Source: Pseudomonas psychrophila (GTDB lineage Bacteria > Pseudomonadota > Gammaproteobacteria > Pseudomonadales > Pseudomonadaceae). Taken from it: 64,000 bases of DNA. The translations under genes were made by a program, and so were the position numbers. Each line of letters starts with the position of its first letter. Position 1 is the stretch's first letter. A model generated the notes under the pieces. It saw only the letters and a list, made by a program, of their open reading frames with translations. It was not told where the DNA came from and ran no database searches. The DNA lies in assembly GCF_001043005.1 (NCBI RefSeq), contig NZ_JYKZ01000014.1, positions 51,522 through 115,521 on the forward strand, read 5' to 3'. Shown piece by piece: positions 50,606 through 59,298 of this stretch.

Positions 50606-52012
50606 ATGGGCCTGAATAATCAGTGGATGCAGCGCGACCTTGCCGTGTTATGGCATCCCTGCACCCAAATGAAGGATCACGAGCAACTGCCGTTGATCCC
50701 GATCAAGCGCGGCGAAGGCGTGTGGCTCGAAGATTTCGAAGGCAAGCGTTACCTGGATGCGGTGAGTTCCTGGTGGGTCAACGTGTTTGGCCACTGCAAT
50801 CCGCGTATCAACCAGCGCATCAAGGATCAGGTCGACCAGCTGGAGCACGTGATCCTTGCCGGTTTCAGCCATCAGCCAGTGATAGAGCTGTCCGAACGCC
50901 TGGTGAAAATGACGCCAGAAGGGCTGACCCGTTGTTTCTACGCCGACAACGGTTCGTCGTGTATCGAAGTTGCGCTGAAGATGAGCTTTCACTACTGGCT
51001 CAATCGCGAACAGCCGAACAAAAAACGTTTCGTGACCCTGACCAACAGCTACCACGGCGAAACCATGGCGGCGATGTCGGTGGGTGACGTGCCGTTGTTC
51101 ACCGAAACCTATAAGGCATTGCTGCTGGACACCATCAAGGTGCCTAGCCCCGATTGCTACCTGCGCCCTGAGGGCGTGAGCTGGGAAGAACATTCGCGCA
51201 CGATGTTTCTGGCCATGGAGCAGACGCTGGCCGAGCACCACGACACGGTTGCGGCGGTGATCGTTGAGCCACTGATTCAGGGCGCGGGCGGTATGCGCAT
51301 GTACCACCCGGTATACCTCACGCTGCTGCGCGAGGCCTGTGACCGCTACGGTGTACACCTGATCCTCGATGAGATCGCCGTGGGCTTTGGTCGCACCGGG
51401 ACGATGTTTGCGTGTGAGCAGGCAGGTATCACTCCGGACTTTCTGTGCTTGTCCAAGGCACTAACCGGTGGCTATTTGCCGTTGGCTGCCTGCGTCACCA
51501 CGGACGAGGTGTACAGCGCGTTCTATGACGACTACCCGACCTTGCGTGCCTTTCTGCATTCCCACAGCTACACGGGCAATCCACTGGCCTGCGCAGCGGC
51601 TTTGGCGACGTTGGATATCTTCGAAGAAGACAACGTGATCGAGAACAACAAAGCCCTGGCTCAACGCATGGCCAGCGCGACGGCGCATCTGGTTGACCAT
51701 CCCCATGTCTCGGAAGTACGTCAGACCGGTATGGTGCTGGCCATTGAAATGGTCCAGGACAAAGCCAGCAAAGCGGCTTACCCGTGGCAGGAACGTCGAG
51801 GCCTGAAAGTCTTTCAGCACGCACTGGAGCGTGGCGCGCTGTTGCGTCCACTGGGCAGCGTGGTGTATTTCTTGCCGCCTTACGTCATCACCCCGGAGCA
51901 GATCGACTTTTTGGCCGAAGTGGCCAGCGAAGGCATCGATATTGCGACCCGCAACGATATCAGTGTGGCCGTGCCGTCGAACTTTCATCCGGACTTCCGC
52001 GACCCGGGCTAA
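50606..52012 (+). CDS. bioA: Adenosylmethionine-8-amino-7-oxononanoate aminotransferase
   Basis: BioA converts KAPA to DAPA in biotin synthesis using SAM as amino donor and PLP as cofactor. The 468-residue protein starts at 50606 behind AGGAGAG. It has LWHPCTQMKDHEQLPLIPI, YLDAVSSWWVNVFGHCNPRI, FYADNGSSCIEVALKMS, SYHGETMAAMSVG, LILDEIAVGFGRTGTMFACE and LSKALTGGYLPLAA with the PLP lysine. The other bio genes are not in the window. rsmE follows. Confidence 0.95.
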   Translation: MGLNNQWMQRDLAVLWHPCTQMKDHEQLPLIPIKRGEGVWLEDFEGKRYLDAVSSWWVNVFGHCNPRINQRIKDQVDQLEHVILAGFSHQPVIELSERLVKMTPEGLTRCFYADNGSSCIEVALKMSFHYWLNREQPNKKRFVTLTNSYHGETMAAMSVGDVPLFTETYKALLLDTIKVPSPDCYLRPEGVSWEEHSRTMFLAMEQTLAEHHDTVAAVIVEPLIQGAGGMRMYHPVYLTLLREACDRYGVHLILDEIAVGFGRTGTMFACEQAGITPDFLCLSKALTGGYLPLAACVTTDEVYSAFYDDYPTLRAFLHSHSYTGNPLACAAALATLDIFEEDNVIENNKALAQRMASATAHLVDHPHVSEVRQTGMVLAIEMVQDKASKAAYPWQERRGLKVFQHALERGALLRPLGSVVYFLPPYVITPEQIDFLAEVASEGIDIATRNDISVAVPSNFHPDFRDPG

Positions 52013-52034
52013 ACCGGGCCGTACTTATATCTAC

Positions 52035-52063
52035 TGTGGGAGCGAGCCTGCTCGCTCCCACAG
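52035..52063. repeat. Collapsed REP palindrome
   Basis: TGTGGGAGCGAGC and GCTCGCTCCCACA form a perfect 13-base stem with only CT between them. It looks like a REP pair that has lost its centre. It lies between bioA and rsmE. Confidence 0.85.
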
Positions 52064-52091
52064 TCAGTAGTTGAACTTTCAGAGAATTTAC

Positions 52092-52811
52092 ATGAGATTG
52101 TCCCGCTTCTTTATCGACGCTCCCTTGAGCCTTGGTGAGCATGAGTTGCCTGAGGCCCAGGCGCATTACATTGGCCGCGTGCTGCGCATGGCCGAGGGCG
52201 ATGCCCTGCAAGTGTTCGACGGCTCGGGCCAGGAGTTTTCAGGGCGCTTGCTGGAAGTCGGCAAAAAACGCGTGCGCGTGCTGCTGGACGAAACCTTTGC
52301 GGGGCAAGTCGAATCACCCTTGGCCATCCATCTCGGCCAGGGCTTGTCCCGTGGCGAGCGCATGGACTGGGCGATTCAAAAGGCCACCGAGCTGGGGGTG
52401 ACTGAAATCACGCCGATCATGAGCGAGCGCTGCGAAGTGCGGCTCAAGGACGAGCGCGCCGACAAGCGCCTGGCCCACTGGCGGCAAGTGGCGATCAGTG
52501 CTTGTGAGCAATGCGGTCGTTCACGGGTACCGGTGATTCATCCGCCGATGATGCTCGGCGACTGGATCAAAACCACCGAAGCGGATTTGAAGCTGGTATT
52601 GCACCCGGTGTCAGAACCCTTGGCCAGCCACGAGAAACCTACGCGCCTGGCGTTCTTGATCGGCCCGGAAGGCGGCCTGACCGACAACGAAATCGACCTG
52701 GCCCAAGCCGCCGGCTACCAGCCTGCACGCCTTGGCCCACGAGTACTGCGCACCGAAACCGCCCCGGTTGTAGCCCTCGCTGTGGCGCAGCAGTTGTGGG
52801 GTGATTTCTAA
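52092..52811 (+). CDS. rsmE: 16S rRNA (uracil1498-N3)-methyltransferase RsmE
   Basis: A 239-residue SPOUT-class methyltransferase that modifies U1498 of 16S rRNA. MRLSRFFIDAPL, HYIGRVLRMAEGD, QKATELGVTEITPIMSERCEV, ACEQCGRSRVPVIHPP, FLIGPEGGLTDNEID and LGPRVLRTETAPVVAL are family signatures; the last two make the knot. The start at 52092 matches the family; an in-frame ATG lies 21 bases upstream. A REP pair lies downstream. Confidence 0.96.
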   Translation: MRLSRFFIDAPLSLGEHELPEAQAHYIGRVLRMAEGDALQVFDGSGQEFSGRLLEVGKKRVRVLLDETFAGQVESPLAIHLGQGLSRGERMDWAIQKATELGVTEITPIMSERCEVRLKDERADKRLAHWRQVAISACEQCGRSRVPVIHPPMMLGDWIKTTEADLKLVLHPVSEPLASHEKPTRLAFLIGPEGGLTDNEIDLAQAAGYQPARLGPRVLRTETAPVVALAVAQQLWGDF

Positions 52812-52836
52812 GTCAGCCTCAGCCCTTTTTTGCTTT

Positions 52837-52924
52837 TGTGGGAGCGGGCTTGCTCGCGATTGGATCGACGCGGTTATCCAGATAAACCGCGGCGCCTGCA
52901 TCGAGAGCAAGCCCGCTCCCACAG
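52837..52924. repeat. REP pair (GGGCTTGCTCGCGA type, long spacer)
   Basis: Inverted copies of TGTGGGAGCGGGCTTGCTCG lie in the convergent gap between rsmE and dguC; the right arm reads CGAGAGCAAGC. The rest of this 212-base gap holds no gene. Confidence 0.9.
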
Positions 52925-53023
52925 AGGGGTGTGTTAAAGCAGCACGCGCCTGAGTGCAGCAGGCGCGTCTTGGGACAGCTGGTTTGAAGGTGAGGGTGTA
53001 ACGGAAGACTTTTTTTGACGCCC

Positions 53024-53926
53024 TTACTCCACCGGATCACTTACAGGCTTGGCGATGATTTGTTTCAGCTCGGCGGTCATCGGGAACTCAAGGTTCAGGC
53101 CGTTGGGCGGGATTGGTTGTTCGAACCAGCGCTGGTAAATGCTGGTGATCTCACCGGACTGATACAAGTCAGCCAGTGTCTTGTTCACCACCGCCAGCAA
53201 CTGCGGATCGTCCTTGCGCACCATGCAGCTGTAGATTTCCCGGGATTGCTCATCCCCTACAACCACCCATTTGTGCGGATCACGGGCCTTGGCGCGTTCG
53301 CCGTAAAGCAGCGCGTCGTCCATGTAAAACGCTACGGCACGGCCGGTTTCAAGCATCTTGAAGGCTTCACCGTGGTCTTTTGCGCTGATTACGTTCATGC
53401 CCATCTTGTGGTCGGCGCTGTAGCTTTTGATAAAGCGCTCGTTGGTGGTGCCCGCCGTGGTCACGACGTTCTTGTCGCGCAAGTCATCGAAGCCTTTGAT
53501 GCCGCTGTCTTTAGCGGTCAGCAACTGGCCTTTGACGTAGATAAACCCATACGAAAACGCTACCTGCTTTTGTCGCTCGGCGGTCACACCGGTTGAGCCG
53601 CATTCCAGGTCCACGGTGCCGTTCTGCACCAGCGGGATTCGGGTTTGCGAGGTCACCAGGTTGTATTTGACCTTCAGCGGTTTATCGCCCACTTGTTGCT
53701 GGATACGTTCGACGATTTTGTTCGCCAACTCCACCGAATAGCCCATCGGTTTGCCGCTGTTATCCCCGACATAAGAAAACGGTACCGACGCATCGCGATA
53801 ACCCAGGGTAATACTGCCGGAGTCGGCGATTTTCTTTAGGGTGCCCTGCAAGGGCGTCTCATTGGCTTGCACGGTATGGCTTATCAACAGGCCCAGCGTG
53901 CAACTGATCAAGGTAAGTTTTTTCAT
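53024..53926 (-). CDS. dguC: Periplasmic amino-acid-binding protein (DguC-like)
   Basis: A 300-residue solute-binding protein of ABC family 3 with a signal peptide (MKKLTLISCTLGLLISHTVQA). SITLGYRDASVPFSYV, GYSVELANKIVERI, TVDLECGSTGVTAERQKQVAFS and GRAVAFYMDDALLYG are typical of the glutamate/aspartate group. It ends the row dguA-dguB-dguC; the P. aeruginosa locus of that name serves D-Glu and D-Gln use. No permease or ATPase genes adjoin it, so it must share a transporter encoded elsewhere or act as a sensor. Confidence 0.85.
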   Translation of the reverse strand: MKKLTLISCTLGLLISHTVQANETPLQGTLKKIADSGSITLGYRDASVPFSYVGDNSGKPMGYSVELANKIVERIQQQVGDKPLKVKYNLVTSQTRIPLVQNGTVDLECGSTGVTAERQKQVAFSYGFIYVKGQLLTAKDSGIKGFDDLRDKNVVTTAGTTNERFIKSYSADHKMGMNVISAKDHGEAFKMLETGRAVAFYMDDALLYGERAKARDPHKWVVVGDEQSREIYSCMVRKDDPQLLAVVNKTLADLYQSGEITSIYQRWFEQPIPPNGLNLEFPMTAELKQIIAKPVSDPVE

Positions 53927-53950
53927 GTTGTTGTTTTCCCTTAAAACAGA

Positions 53951-54301
53951 TTAATGACGAACAGCAATCACGCTTATTTCCACCAACACCTGAGGTCGCG
54001 CCAGTTCGGCTTGCAAGGTGGTGCGGGTGGGCGCCTTGCCTGCCGATAGCCAGGCTGACCACACAGCATTCATGGCGGCAAAGTCGCGCTGAATGTTTTG
54101 CAGGTAAATAGTCGCGTTAAGGATGTGATCCTTGTCGCTGCCGGTTTCGGCCAGCAAAGCGTCGATTTTGCTCAAAACCTCTTGAGTCTGCGCCGTGATG
54201 TCCTCGCTTTGCGTGGGCACTTGTCCGGACAGAAATACCAGTGCCTCGAACGTCGCGGCGGCGCTCAAACGGTCATTGCTGTTGATGCGGTGGATCGTCA
54301 T
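53951..54301 (-). CDS. dguB: RidA-family enamine/imine deaminase (DguB-like)
   Basis: A 116-residue Rid-family protein, start at MTIHRINSNDRLSAAATFEALVFLSGQVPT. NATIYLQNIQRDFAAMNAVWSAWL and APTRTTLQAELARPQVLVEISVIAV are the conserved core, with the substrate-binding Arg in PTRTT. Rid proteins hydrolyse reactive imines released by amino-acid oxidising enzymes, here the neighbouring DguA dehydrogenase. It lies 30 bases after dguA. Confidence 0.88.
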   Translation of the reverse strand: MTIHRINSNDRLSAAATFEALVFLSGQVPTQSEDITAQTQEVLSKIDALLAETGSDKDHILNATIYLQNIQRDFAAMNAVWSAWLSAGKAPTRTTLQAELARPQVLVEISVIAVRH

Positions 54302-54331
54302 CAGGCTTTCCTTCTGGTTGGGGTGCCGCAC

Positions 54332-55564
54332 TCAGGCAGCCAGGCCTTGCAGGTCAATGGACGTCTTGCGTTGTGCAATCAGCTCGCTCAGCAAACGCCC
54401 GCTGCCACAGGCCAGGGTGAAGCCCAGTGCGCCGTGGCCCAGGTTGAGCCACAGGTTGCGATAGCCGCTGGCGCCCAGGATGGGCACGCCACTGGGGGTT
54501 GCAGGACGCATGCCGGCCCACTCGATCGCGTCGGCATAGTTTCCCGCCTCCGGGAAAGTACTGCTTGCCAGCTGGCGCATTTGCGCCAGGCGTTGCGGGT
54601 CCGGCGAGGGGTCGAAACCGACAATGTCGACCATCGCGGCAATGCGCAGTTGTTCGCCGATGCGGGCATAAACAATTTTGCGGTCGTAATCGGTGATGCT
54701 TACGTGCGGTGCTTTTTGCGGGTCAGCCAGTGCCAGCGTGAGGCTGTAGCCCTTGAGAGGGTACAGCGGCAGGCTCAGCCCCGGCAGGCGCAGGGCCGGG
54801 CTGTTGTGCCCCGCTGCGAGCACAAGCTGATCCACTTCCAGCACCTCGTCGCCCATTTCCACCGCCTTTACTTCACCGTTGGCGTGACGAAGACGGGTGA
54901 CGGTTTTACCCAGCATGAATGTGCAGCGGCCACTGGCTTTTAAGCGGGCGACCAGTTGTTGGCAGAACGCGTGGCAGTCACCGACCTCTTCGCTCGGGGT
55001 GTAGATTCCACCCACAAATGCCGAGCCCTGCAGGCCGGGCTCCAGGCTGGCGCATTCGCTGGCTGACAGCGCGTGTTGAAATGAACTGTGGATAACTTTT
55101 TTGCGGGCTTTGTCGAAATTGGCGCGCTCACGAAACGCTACCAGTTTGCCGTTGCGCTGCCAGGCGAAACCGTCCAGCTGATCCTCTTCGCGCCATTGCT
55201 GCAAAGTGGCCTGGCTAAGCAATGCCAGGCGCAATAAATGCGCGCCATTGCGCTGGTTCACCGAACCCCGGCACGCCGCAATAAACGATGCCAGCCAGCG
55301 CCATTGGGCCGGGTCCATGCGTGGGCGCAGCTTGAGTGGCGAGTCACCGCGCAGCATCCACCCTACCGCTTGCAAGGGCACCCCGGCGTCGGCCAGCGGT
55401 GCGACATAGCGATAGGAAAGCTGGCCGCCATTGGCAAAGCTGGTCTGGCTGCCCAGGGTTGGCTGGGCCTCGATCACGCTGACTTCAAAGCCGTCGCGCA
55501 CCAATGCATACGCCGTTGCCAGCCCGATAACGCCCCCGCCGATGATGCAAACTCGCTTTGCCAT
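54332..55564 (-). CDS. dguA: FAD-dependent D-amino acid dehydrogenase (DguA-like)
   Basis: A 410-residue DadA-family flavoprotein with the dinucleotide motif VCIIGGGVIGLATAYALVRDGFEV, SFANGGQLSYRYVAPLADAGVP, VLAAGHNSPAL, and the C-terminal GYRNLWLNLGHGALGFTLACGSG. It should oxidise D-amino acids to imino acids and pass electrons to the respiratory chain. The context (a Rid protein, a glutamate-type binding protein and a divergent LysR regulator) points to D-glutamate dehydrogenase rather than the D-alanine enzyme of the dadAX operon. Confidence 0.88.
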   Translation of the reverse strand: MAKRVCIIGGGVIGLATAYALVRDGFEVSVIEAQPTLGSQTSFANGGQLSYRYVAPLADAGVPLQAVGWMLRGDSPLKLRPRMDPAQWRWLASFIAACRGSVNQRNGAHLLRLALLSQATLQQWREEDQLDGFAWQRNGKLVAFRERANFDKARKKVIHSSFQHALSASECASLEPGLQGSAFVGGIYTPSEEVGDCHAFCQQLVARLKASGRCTFMLGKTVTRLRHANGEVKAVEMGDEVLEVDQLVLAAGHNSPALRLPGLSLPLYPLKGYSLTLALADPQKAPHVSITDYDRKIVYARIGEQLRIAAMVDIVGFDPSPDPQRLAQMRQLASSTFPEAGNYADAIEWAGMRPATPSGVPILGASGYRNLWLNLGHGALGFTLACGSGRLLSELIAQRKTSIDLQGLAA

Positions 55565-55647
55565 GTCAGTCCTTAGCCCGCTGTTGAACAGGCTTCAGGT
55601 TAGGGGCAGGTGACAGGTGGCGAACAATGAATAAAGATGGTCCTCCC

Positions 55648-55662
55648 ATAAACAAAGGTTAT
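55648..55662. promoter_or_regulatory. Candidate LysR-type operator in the dguA-dguR gap
   Basis: ATAAACAAAGGTTAT is an interrupted palindrome (ATAA-N7-TTAT) containing T-N11-A, the usual LysR-type regulator box. It lies 12 bases ahead of the dguR start codon in the 109-base divergent gap, where an autoregulatory site is common. Confidence 0.45.
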
Positions 55663-55673
55663 GGACTGCTGCC

Positions 55674-56585
55674 ATGCGCTTGCGTCATATCGAAGTGTTT
55701 CAGGCGATTCGTCAAACCGGATCTGTGAGTGCCGCGGCGCAACTGCTGCATGTCTCGCAGCCTGCGGTGAGCAAGGTGCTGCAACACGCTGAACAGCGGT
55801 TGGGGTTCCCGCTGTTTTTACGGGTGCGCGGCAAATTGCAGCCCACCCCCGAGGCGCTGTTGCTGGAGCGCGAAGTCGACAAGGTGACCGAGAGCCTGCA
55901 AGGCGTGCAGCGTCTGGCTGAAAGCCTGCGCCGGGAGCCGGGGCATCGTTTGCGTATCGGCAGCACGCCGGCGTTGGCGTTGTCGCTGTTGCCGCCAGTG
56001 ATCAGCGAGTGGACCCGTCGTTATCCCGACATCAACTGTGAGCTGGCCAGCGCCCATAGCCGTGAGCTGGTGCAAAACCTGTTGATGCGCGAACTGGACG
56101 TGGCCCTGACTTTCAAGCTCCCCGACCATCCGGGGCTCAAGGCTCGGGCGTTGGCCCACGGTGTGCTGGTAGCGCTGGCCCCGCGAGGTTACTGGGCGGA
56201 TGAAAGCGAAGGCGTACCGTTGGCGCTGGATGAGTTGGCGGATGCGCCGCTGATCGGGCTGAGCAGTGCCGATCCGCTGTTTGCACGTCTGGACAGCTAC
56301 CTGCAAGCCGTAGAGCCGCCGCCACGCATCAGCATCGCGGTACAGACCTATTCGCTGGCGCGGGCGATGGTGGAGTCGGGTGCGGGGTTGGCGGTGATTG
56401 ATCCGTTTACGGCGTTGGGCGCTTCGCGGGCGAGCACCTTGGTCCGGCCATTGAGCCCGGCGCTGCCGATAACGCTGTACGCGTTGACCCGAGCGGACGA
56501 AGCCCCGGCGCATACGCTGGAAGGGTTGCTGCAACTGTTCGCTGAGCGTGCCAGCGAGCAGTTGCAGCGGTTGGCGGGTGGCTAA
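55674..56585 (+). CDS. dguR: LysR-family regulator (DguR-like)
   Basis: A 303-residue LysR regulator with the N-terminal helix-turn-helix MRLRHIEVFQAIRQTGSVSAAAQLLHVSQPAVSKVLQHAEQRLGFPLF and a periplasmic-binding-type effector domain. It is divergent from dguA, the usual arrangement for a LysR regulator and its target. By position and family it corresponds to DguR, which activates dguABC in response to D-glutamate in P. aeruginosa. Confidence 0.88.
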   Translation: MRLRHIEVFQAIRQTGSVSAAAQLLHVSQPAVSKVLQHAEQRLGFPLFLRVRGKLQPTPEALLLEREVDKVTESLQGVQRLAESLRREPGHRLRIGSTPALALSLLPPVISEWTRRYPDINCELASAHSRELVQNLLMRELDVALTFKLPDHPGLKARALAHGVLVALAPRGYWADESEGVPLALDELADAPLIGLSSADPLFARLDSYLQAVEPPPRISIAVQTYSLARAMVESGAGLAVIDPFTALGASRASTLVRPLSPALPITLYALTRADEAPAHTLEGLLQLFAERASEQLQRLAGG

Positions 56586-56599
56586 CGGCATTTAAAAAT

Positions 56600-56652
56600 T
56601 GTGGGAGCGAGCCTGCTCGCGAAGATCATTCGCGAGCAGGCTCGCTCCCACG
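56600..56652. repeat. REP palindrome (GAGCCTGCTCGCGA type)
   Basis: A close-spaced head-to-head pair in the convergent gap between dguR and the PQQ dehydrogenase gene. Confidence 0.9.
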
Positions 56653-56666
56653 GTTAAAGTCATGCT

Positions 56667-58658
56667 TTATTTGGGCAGTGCGTACACCACCACCTGATCC
56701 CCCACCTGATCTTTCATGATCGAGTTGCCGCCCGCCACAAACGCCACATATTGCCGGCCTTTGTATTCATACACGGCGGGGTTGGCGACTGCGGGTGCCA
56801 TGACAATGTCCGACCACAGTTCCTTGCCGTCCTCCAGCGCATAGGCACGAACCTTGGCATCCATCGAGGCGCCAATAAACACCACGCCACCTGCGGTCAC
56901 TGCCGGGCCACCAATGGTCGGTGAGCCCATGTCTTCAGGCATGTACCAACCCCACTGCTGGACGGCGCCCATCGGACGACGCCATTTCACGTCACCGGTG
57001 CGCATGTCGATTGCCACGATTTCACCGAAAGGCGGTGCCCAGCACGGCATGCCTGCCCAGTTCTGCGCGTTGAGCAGGCTCATGCCATAAGGTGCGCCGA
57101 TCTGTGGGTAGAAGCCGTTTTCGTTGCCTGCAGTTTTGGGCTGTTTATCGTATGAAGCGCGGTCCCACAGCTTGATCATCTGCACGATGTGCGAGGTGTT
57201 CACAATGGCGACCTGGCTCACCGGGTCAAACGCTACACCGCCCCATTGCACGCCACCGGCACTGTCCGGATAGGCCAGTACGCCGTTGCCTTTGGTGCTG
57301 GGTGGCGAGTACATGCCGTTGTATTCCAGGCCGTCCCACATTTTCGTGCACTGACCAAAACCGACAATGTCGGCGATTTTCCAGATCGCCGGTTTTTTGG
57401 ATTGATCCATCAACGGGGCAGGCTTGGTGGGGAACGGTTGGGTGGGCGAGTAGACCTCCCCGGCGGCATCACCCTGAGGTACCGGGCGCTCTTCAATCGG
57501 CCATACGTCCTCGCCTGTGCGGCGGTCAACGGTGAACAAAAAGCCCATCTTGGTCGCTTGCACCAAGGCCGCAACAGGCTTGCCATCGACAGTGATGTCC
57601 ATCAGCGTCGGAGCTGAGTTGATGTCGTAGTCCCATATGTCGTGGTGAACCCATTGACGAGACCACACGACCTTGCCGGTATTGATATCCAGTGCGGTGG
57701 TGGAAGTGCCCAGCGGAATCGGTTTAGTCCGGTTACCGCCCCAGTAGTTGGGTGAAGGCGAGGACACGGGGATGTAGAGCAAGCCCAGCGCCGGGTCATA
57801 AGACATTGCGGTCCAGATGTTGGCGGTACCGGTTTTGCCTGCTTCTTCTTCCGGAATTGGCTTGAATTCCCACTCCAGTTCGCCCGTGCGGGCATTGAGG
57901 GCAAACAGCGAGCCTGGGGACTCGACCTCATATTCCCAGTCTTTACCGGCCCAGCCCACGATCAGCTTGTCACCGATGACAGTGGGTGGCTGCAGCTGCG
58001 ACAGCGGCCATTTCGCATTCATGGTGTTCCATTGGTTGACGTCCACCACACCGTTTTTGCCGAAGCCTTCGCACGGCTTGCCGGTGTCGGCATCCACCGC
58101 ATAGAGCTGGGCAGTCATGTTGCCCAGGTACACCATTTTTTGGCAGGCCACACCCTGTTGCGGGGCTTTTTCTTGCCAGTAGGCCACGCCTCGTGATTTC
58201 AGTGCAGGCTGGGTTTCGGCGACCAGTTGCGACTTGGTGTCATAGGTCCACTTCTCTTTGCCGGTCTCGGGCTCAAGGGCGATGATCCGGTAAAAAGGCG
58301 TGCCGACGTACAGCGTGTCATTGGCAAAAATAGGTGTGGCAGACCATACCGATGGCGGGATTTTGCCCGTCCCGGTAGACATGTCACCCGTGAAGTACTC
58401 CCAGACTTTGGTGAGCTTGCCGACGTTGTCCTTGTTGATTTGAGTCAGCGGCGAGTATTTTTGCGAACTCAGTTGCCCGTGGAAGCTGTCCCATTCCTTG
58501 CCGCTCGGGATCGGAATTTTTGCGTCCTCGGCAGAGATGTTGGACGGCGCCAGCAAAGGCGGTGGAACGGTGTAGGTGTCTTGCGCGTGAACGCTGGAAA
58601 CACCCGCCAGCAAGCACAACGCCGGTGCTGTCAAAAACTGTCTTTTGATCCCGCTCAT
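56667..58658 (-). CDS. PQQ-dependent dehydrogenase, catalytic subunit (SldA/Gcd type)
   Basis: A 663-residue quinoprotein with a signal peptide (MSGIKRQFLTAPALCLLAGVSSVHA) and an eight-bladed propeller. It belongs to the glucose/quinate/polyol group: DSFHGQLSSQKYSPLTQINKDNVGKL, YRIIALEPETGKEKW, SRQWVHHDIWDYDINSAPTLMDI, and ALVQATKMGFLFTVDRRTGE with the PQQ-contacting Lys. Unlike Gcd it has no fused membrane domain; a separate small membrane gene overlaps its start by 4 bases. That layout matches the polyol dehydrogenase SldAB of acetic acid bacteria. The substrate is not certain; glycerol, sorbitol or another polyol is plausible. Confidence 0.88.
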   Translation of the reverse strand: MSGIKRQFLTAPALCLLAGVSSVHAQDTYTVPPPLLAPSNISAEDAKIPIPSGKEWDSFHGQLSSQKYSPLTQINKDNVGKLTKVWEYFTGDMSTGTGKIPPSVWSATPIFANDTLYVGTPFYRIIALEPETGKEKWTYDTKSQLVAETQPALKSRGVAYWQEKAPQQGVACQKMVYLGNMTAQLYAVDADTGKPCEGFGKNGVVDVNQWNTMNAKWPLSQLQPPTVIGDKLIVGWAGKDWEYEVESPGSLFALNARTGELEWEFKPIPEEEAGKTGTANIWTAMSYDPALGLLYIPVSSPSPNYWGGNRTKPIPLGTSTTALDINTGKVVWSRQWVHHDIWDYDINSAPTLMDITVDGKPVAALVQATKMGFLFTVDRRTGEDVWPIEERPVPQGDAAGEVYSPTQPFPTKPAPLMDQSKKPAIWKIADIVGFGQCTKMWDGLEYNGMYSPPSTKGNGVLAYPDSAGGVQWGGVAFDPVSQVAIVNTSHIVQMIKLWDRASYDKQPKTAGNENGFYPQIGAPYGMSLLNAQNWAGMPCWAPPFGEIVAIDMRTGDVKWRRPMGAVQQWGWYMPEDMGSPTIGGPAVTAGGVVFIGASMDAKVRAYALEDGKELWSDIVMAPAVANPAVYEYKGRQYVAFVAGGNSIMKDQVGDQVVVYALPK

Positions 58659-59029
58659 ATCGCGCTCCTTGTTGGCTTGCCGGCAAAGGTTTCAATGACA
58701 ACACCCACGGCGTAGATCGCCAGAACGGCTGCTGTCCACCAACCGTGCAGAAGGCACGCGGCAAAAATTGTCCCGATGACACCCACCCACGCTAAAAAGA
58801 GGACGAAGTTACGCAGGCCTCCAGCCTTGGCTTGAGCCAGCACCACCCCCAGAATAAACAGTACAAACTCGGCAAGCATCGCTGTCATTGCGCCCCCGGA
58901 ATCGGTCACGCCGGACAAGGGGGTGAAGAATCGCCAGGCCGTAATGGCCAGGGCAATCAATGCCGTGATGATCATGATGTTGGCGCCTAGATGGCGCCTG
59001 GGTGGTGCGTAGGCAGCAGAAGTGCTCAT
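58655..59029 (-). CDS. Small membrane subunit of the PQQ dehydrogenase (SldB-like)
   Basis: A 124-residue protein with four hydrophobic segments (IMIITALIALAITAWRFF, AMTAMLAEFVLFILGVVLAQA, FVLFLAWVGVIGTIFAACLL and TAAVLAIYAVGVVIETF). It corresponds to the N-terminal membrane domain that is fused in Gcd and separate in SldB. It overlaps the catalytic gene by 4 bases (ATGA) and has an AGGAGAA ribosome binding site. It should anchor the enzyme and help pass electrons to ubiquinone. Confidence 0.82.
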   Translation of the reverse strand: MSTSAAYAPPRRHLGANIMIITALIALAITAWRFFTPLSGVTDSGGAMTAMLAEFVLFILGVVLAQAKAGGLRNFVLFLAWVGVIGTIFAACLLHGWWTAAVLAIYAVGVVIETFAGKPTRSAI

Positions 59030-59123
59030 CCCGTTCTCCTTTTCGTGTCATGCCTTAAGGCCTCAGGAACGTGAGTGTAGCCAAGGCGTGGAAAAACACC
59101 GGGATGCTGCGTTAAGCACTGAT

Positions 59124-59259
59124 CCGTAGCAGCTGCCGAAGGCTGCGTTCGAGTGCGAAGCAGTCGTAAAACCTGAGCGCCCGGTTTACCTGAAAGACCG
59201 TGCAACCTGAGCTTGCGACGACTTCGTCGCCGGACGCAGCCTACGGCAGCTGCTACGGA
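59124..59259. repeat. Inverted repeat, second REP family
   Basis: CCGTAGCAGCTGCCGAAGGC at 59124 pairs with its near-complement ending at 59259; inner segments (GCGAAGCAGTCGTAAAACCTG and its mate) can extend the pairing. It belongs to the same family as the elements at 20438 and 43621 and lies in the 269-base gap between the SldB-like gene and the antiporter gene, which contains nothing else. Confidence 0.8.
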
Positions 59260-59298
59260 GTCTGTACGCCCCAAACGGCTTCGTTGGGGCTAACAGTT

